Origin: an uncultured Gammaproteobacteria bacterium
Lineage (GTDB): Bacteria > Pseudomonadota > Gammaproteobacteria > UBA9214
DNA length: 5,694 nt
Reading direction: 5' to 3'
Assembly: GCA_905480065.1 (NCBI GenBank)
Contig: CAJQOV010000135.1
Coordinates: forward strand, 1-5,694
Shown: positions 5,694-5,694 of the stretch, in pieces
How the letters are laid out: each line of letters opens with the position of its first letter
Numbering within the stretch: the stretch's first letter is position 1
Position numbers and translations under genes: made by a program
The notes under the pieces: generated by a model
Database searches by the model: none
Told to the model about the DNA's origin: nothing
What the model saw: the letters and a program-made list of their open reading frames with translations, nothing else

Positions 5694-5694
5694 G

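Larger units (their letters stand above)
5430..5694. other. Intergenic/upstream region of the GGDEF-EAL gene
   Basis: About 265 nt without a supported gene. Besides the sigma-28-like promoter it holds a GC palindrome GCCCCGGGGC (5543-5552), two CAAGT direct repeats ten bases apart (5524-5528 and 5534-5538), and an A+T-rich tract (about 5568-5610) with a run of seven Ts at 5600-5606 on the plus strand, unlike its GC-rich surroundings. The T-run has no GC hairpin before it, so I do not call a terminator. Confidence 0.5.

Overview
The window looks like the chromosome of a free-living, probably flagellated gammaproteobacterium with moderately high G+C. The basis is two adjacent genes that match Escherichia coli proteins closely over their whole length, djlA and srkA, plus a GTCATTCCC…GGGAAT palindromic repeat of a kind common in proteobacteria and a sigma-28-like promoter. 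I cannot name the genus. I see no insertion sequence, CRISPR array, rRNA, tRNA or phage gene.

Left part (1-1983, all plus strand): the last 37 codons of an unrecognised gene, then djlA (membrane-anchored J-domain co-chaperone) and srkA (stress-response protein kinase, formerly yihE/rdoA). The gaps are about 43 and 52 nt with no terminator, so the three are plausibly one transcript. Middle (1984-2197): a 214-nt intergenic stretch with two copies of a 27-nt palindromic repeat, then an inverted repeat in the leader of the next gene. At 2198-2554 is a small four-helix membrane protein of the DUF1304 family, with a clear AAGGAG ribosome site that fixes its start at a GTG.

Right part (2556-5429, minus strand): one large gene for a membrane-bound PAS-PAS-GGDEF-EAL cyclic-di-GMP enzyme. 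It keeps the GGDEF motif, the RxxD inhibitory site and all expected EAL catalytic positions. It converges on the DUF1304 gene with one base between the two stop codons. Its upstream region (5430-5694) carries a good match to a sigma-28 (FliA) flagellar promoter, which would place this enzyme in the motility regulon. Its translation start is unclear, because neither candidate start has a Shine-Dalgarno sequence. A 31-codon reading frame begins at the predicted transcript start and ends just past the internal ATG.

I found no wholly new system. The most useful leads are the sigma-28-like promoter and the unusual leader of the cyclic-di-GMP gene. The remaining genes are ordinary housekeeping and stress functions.
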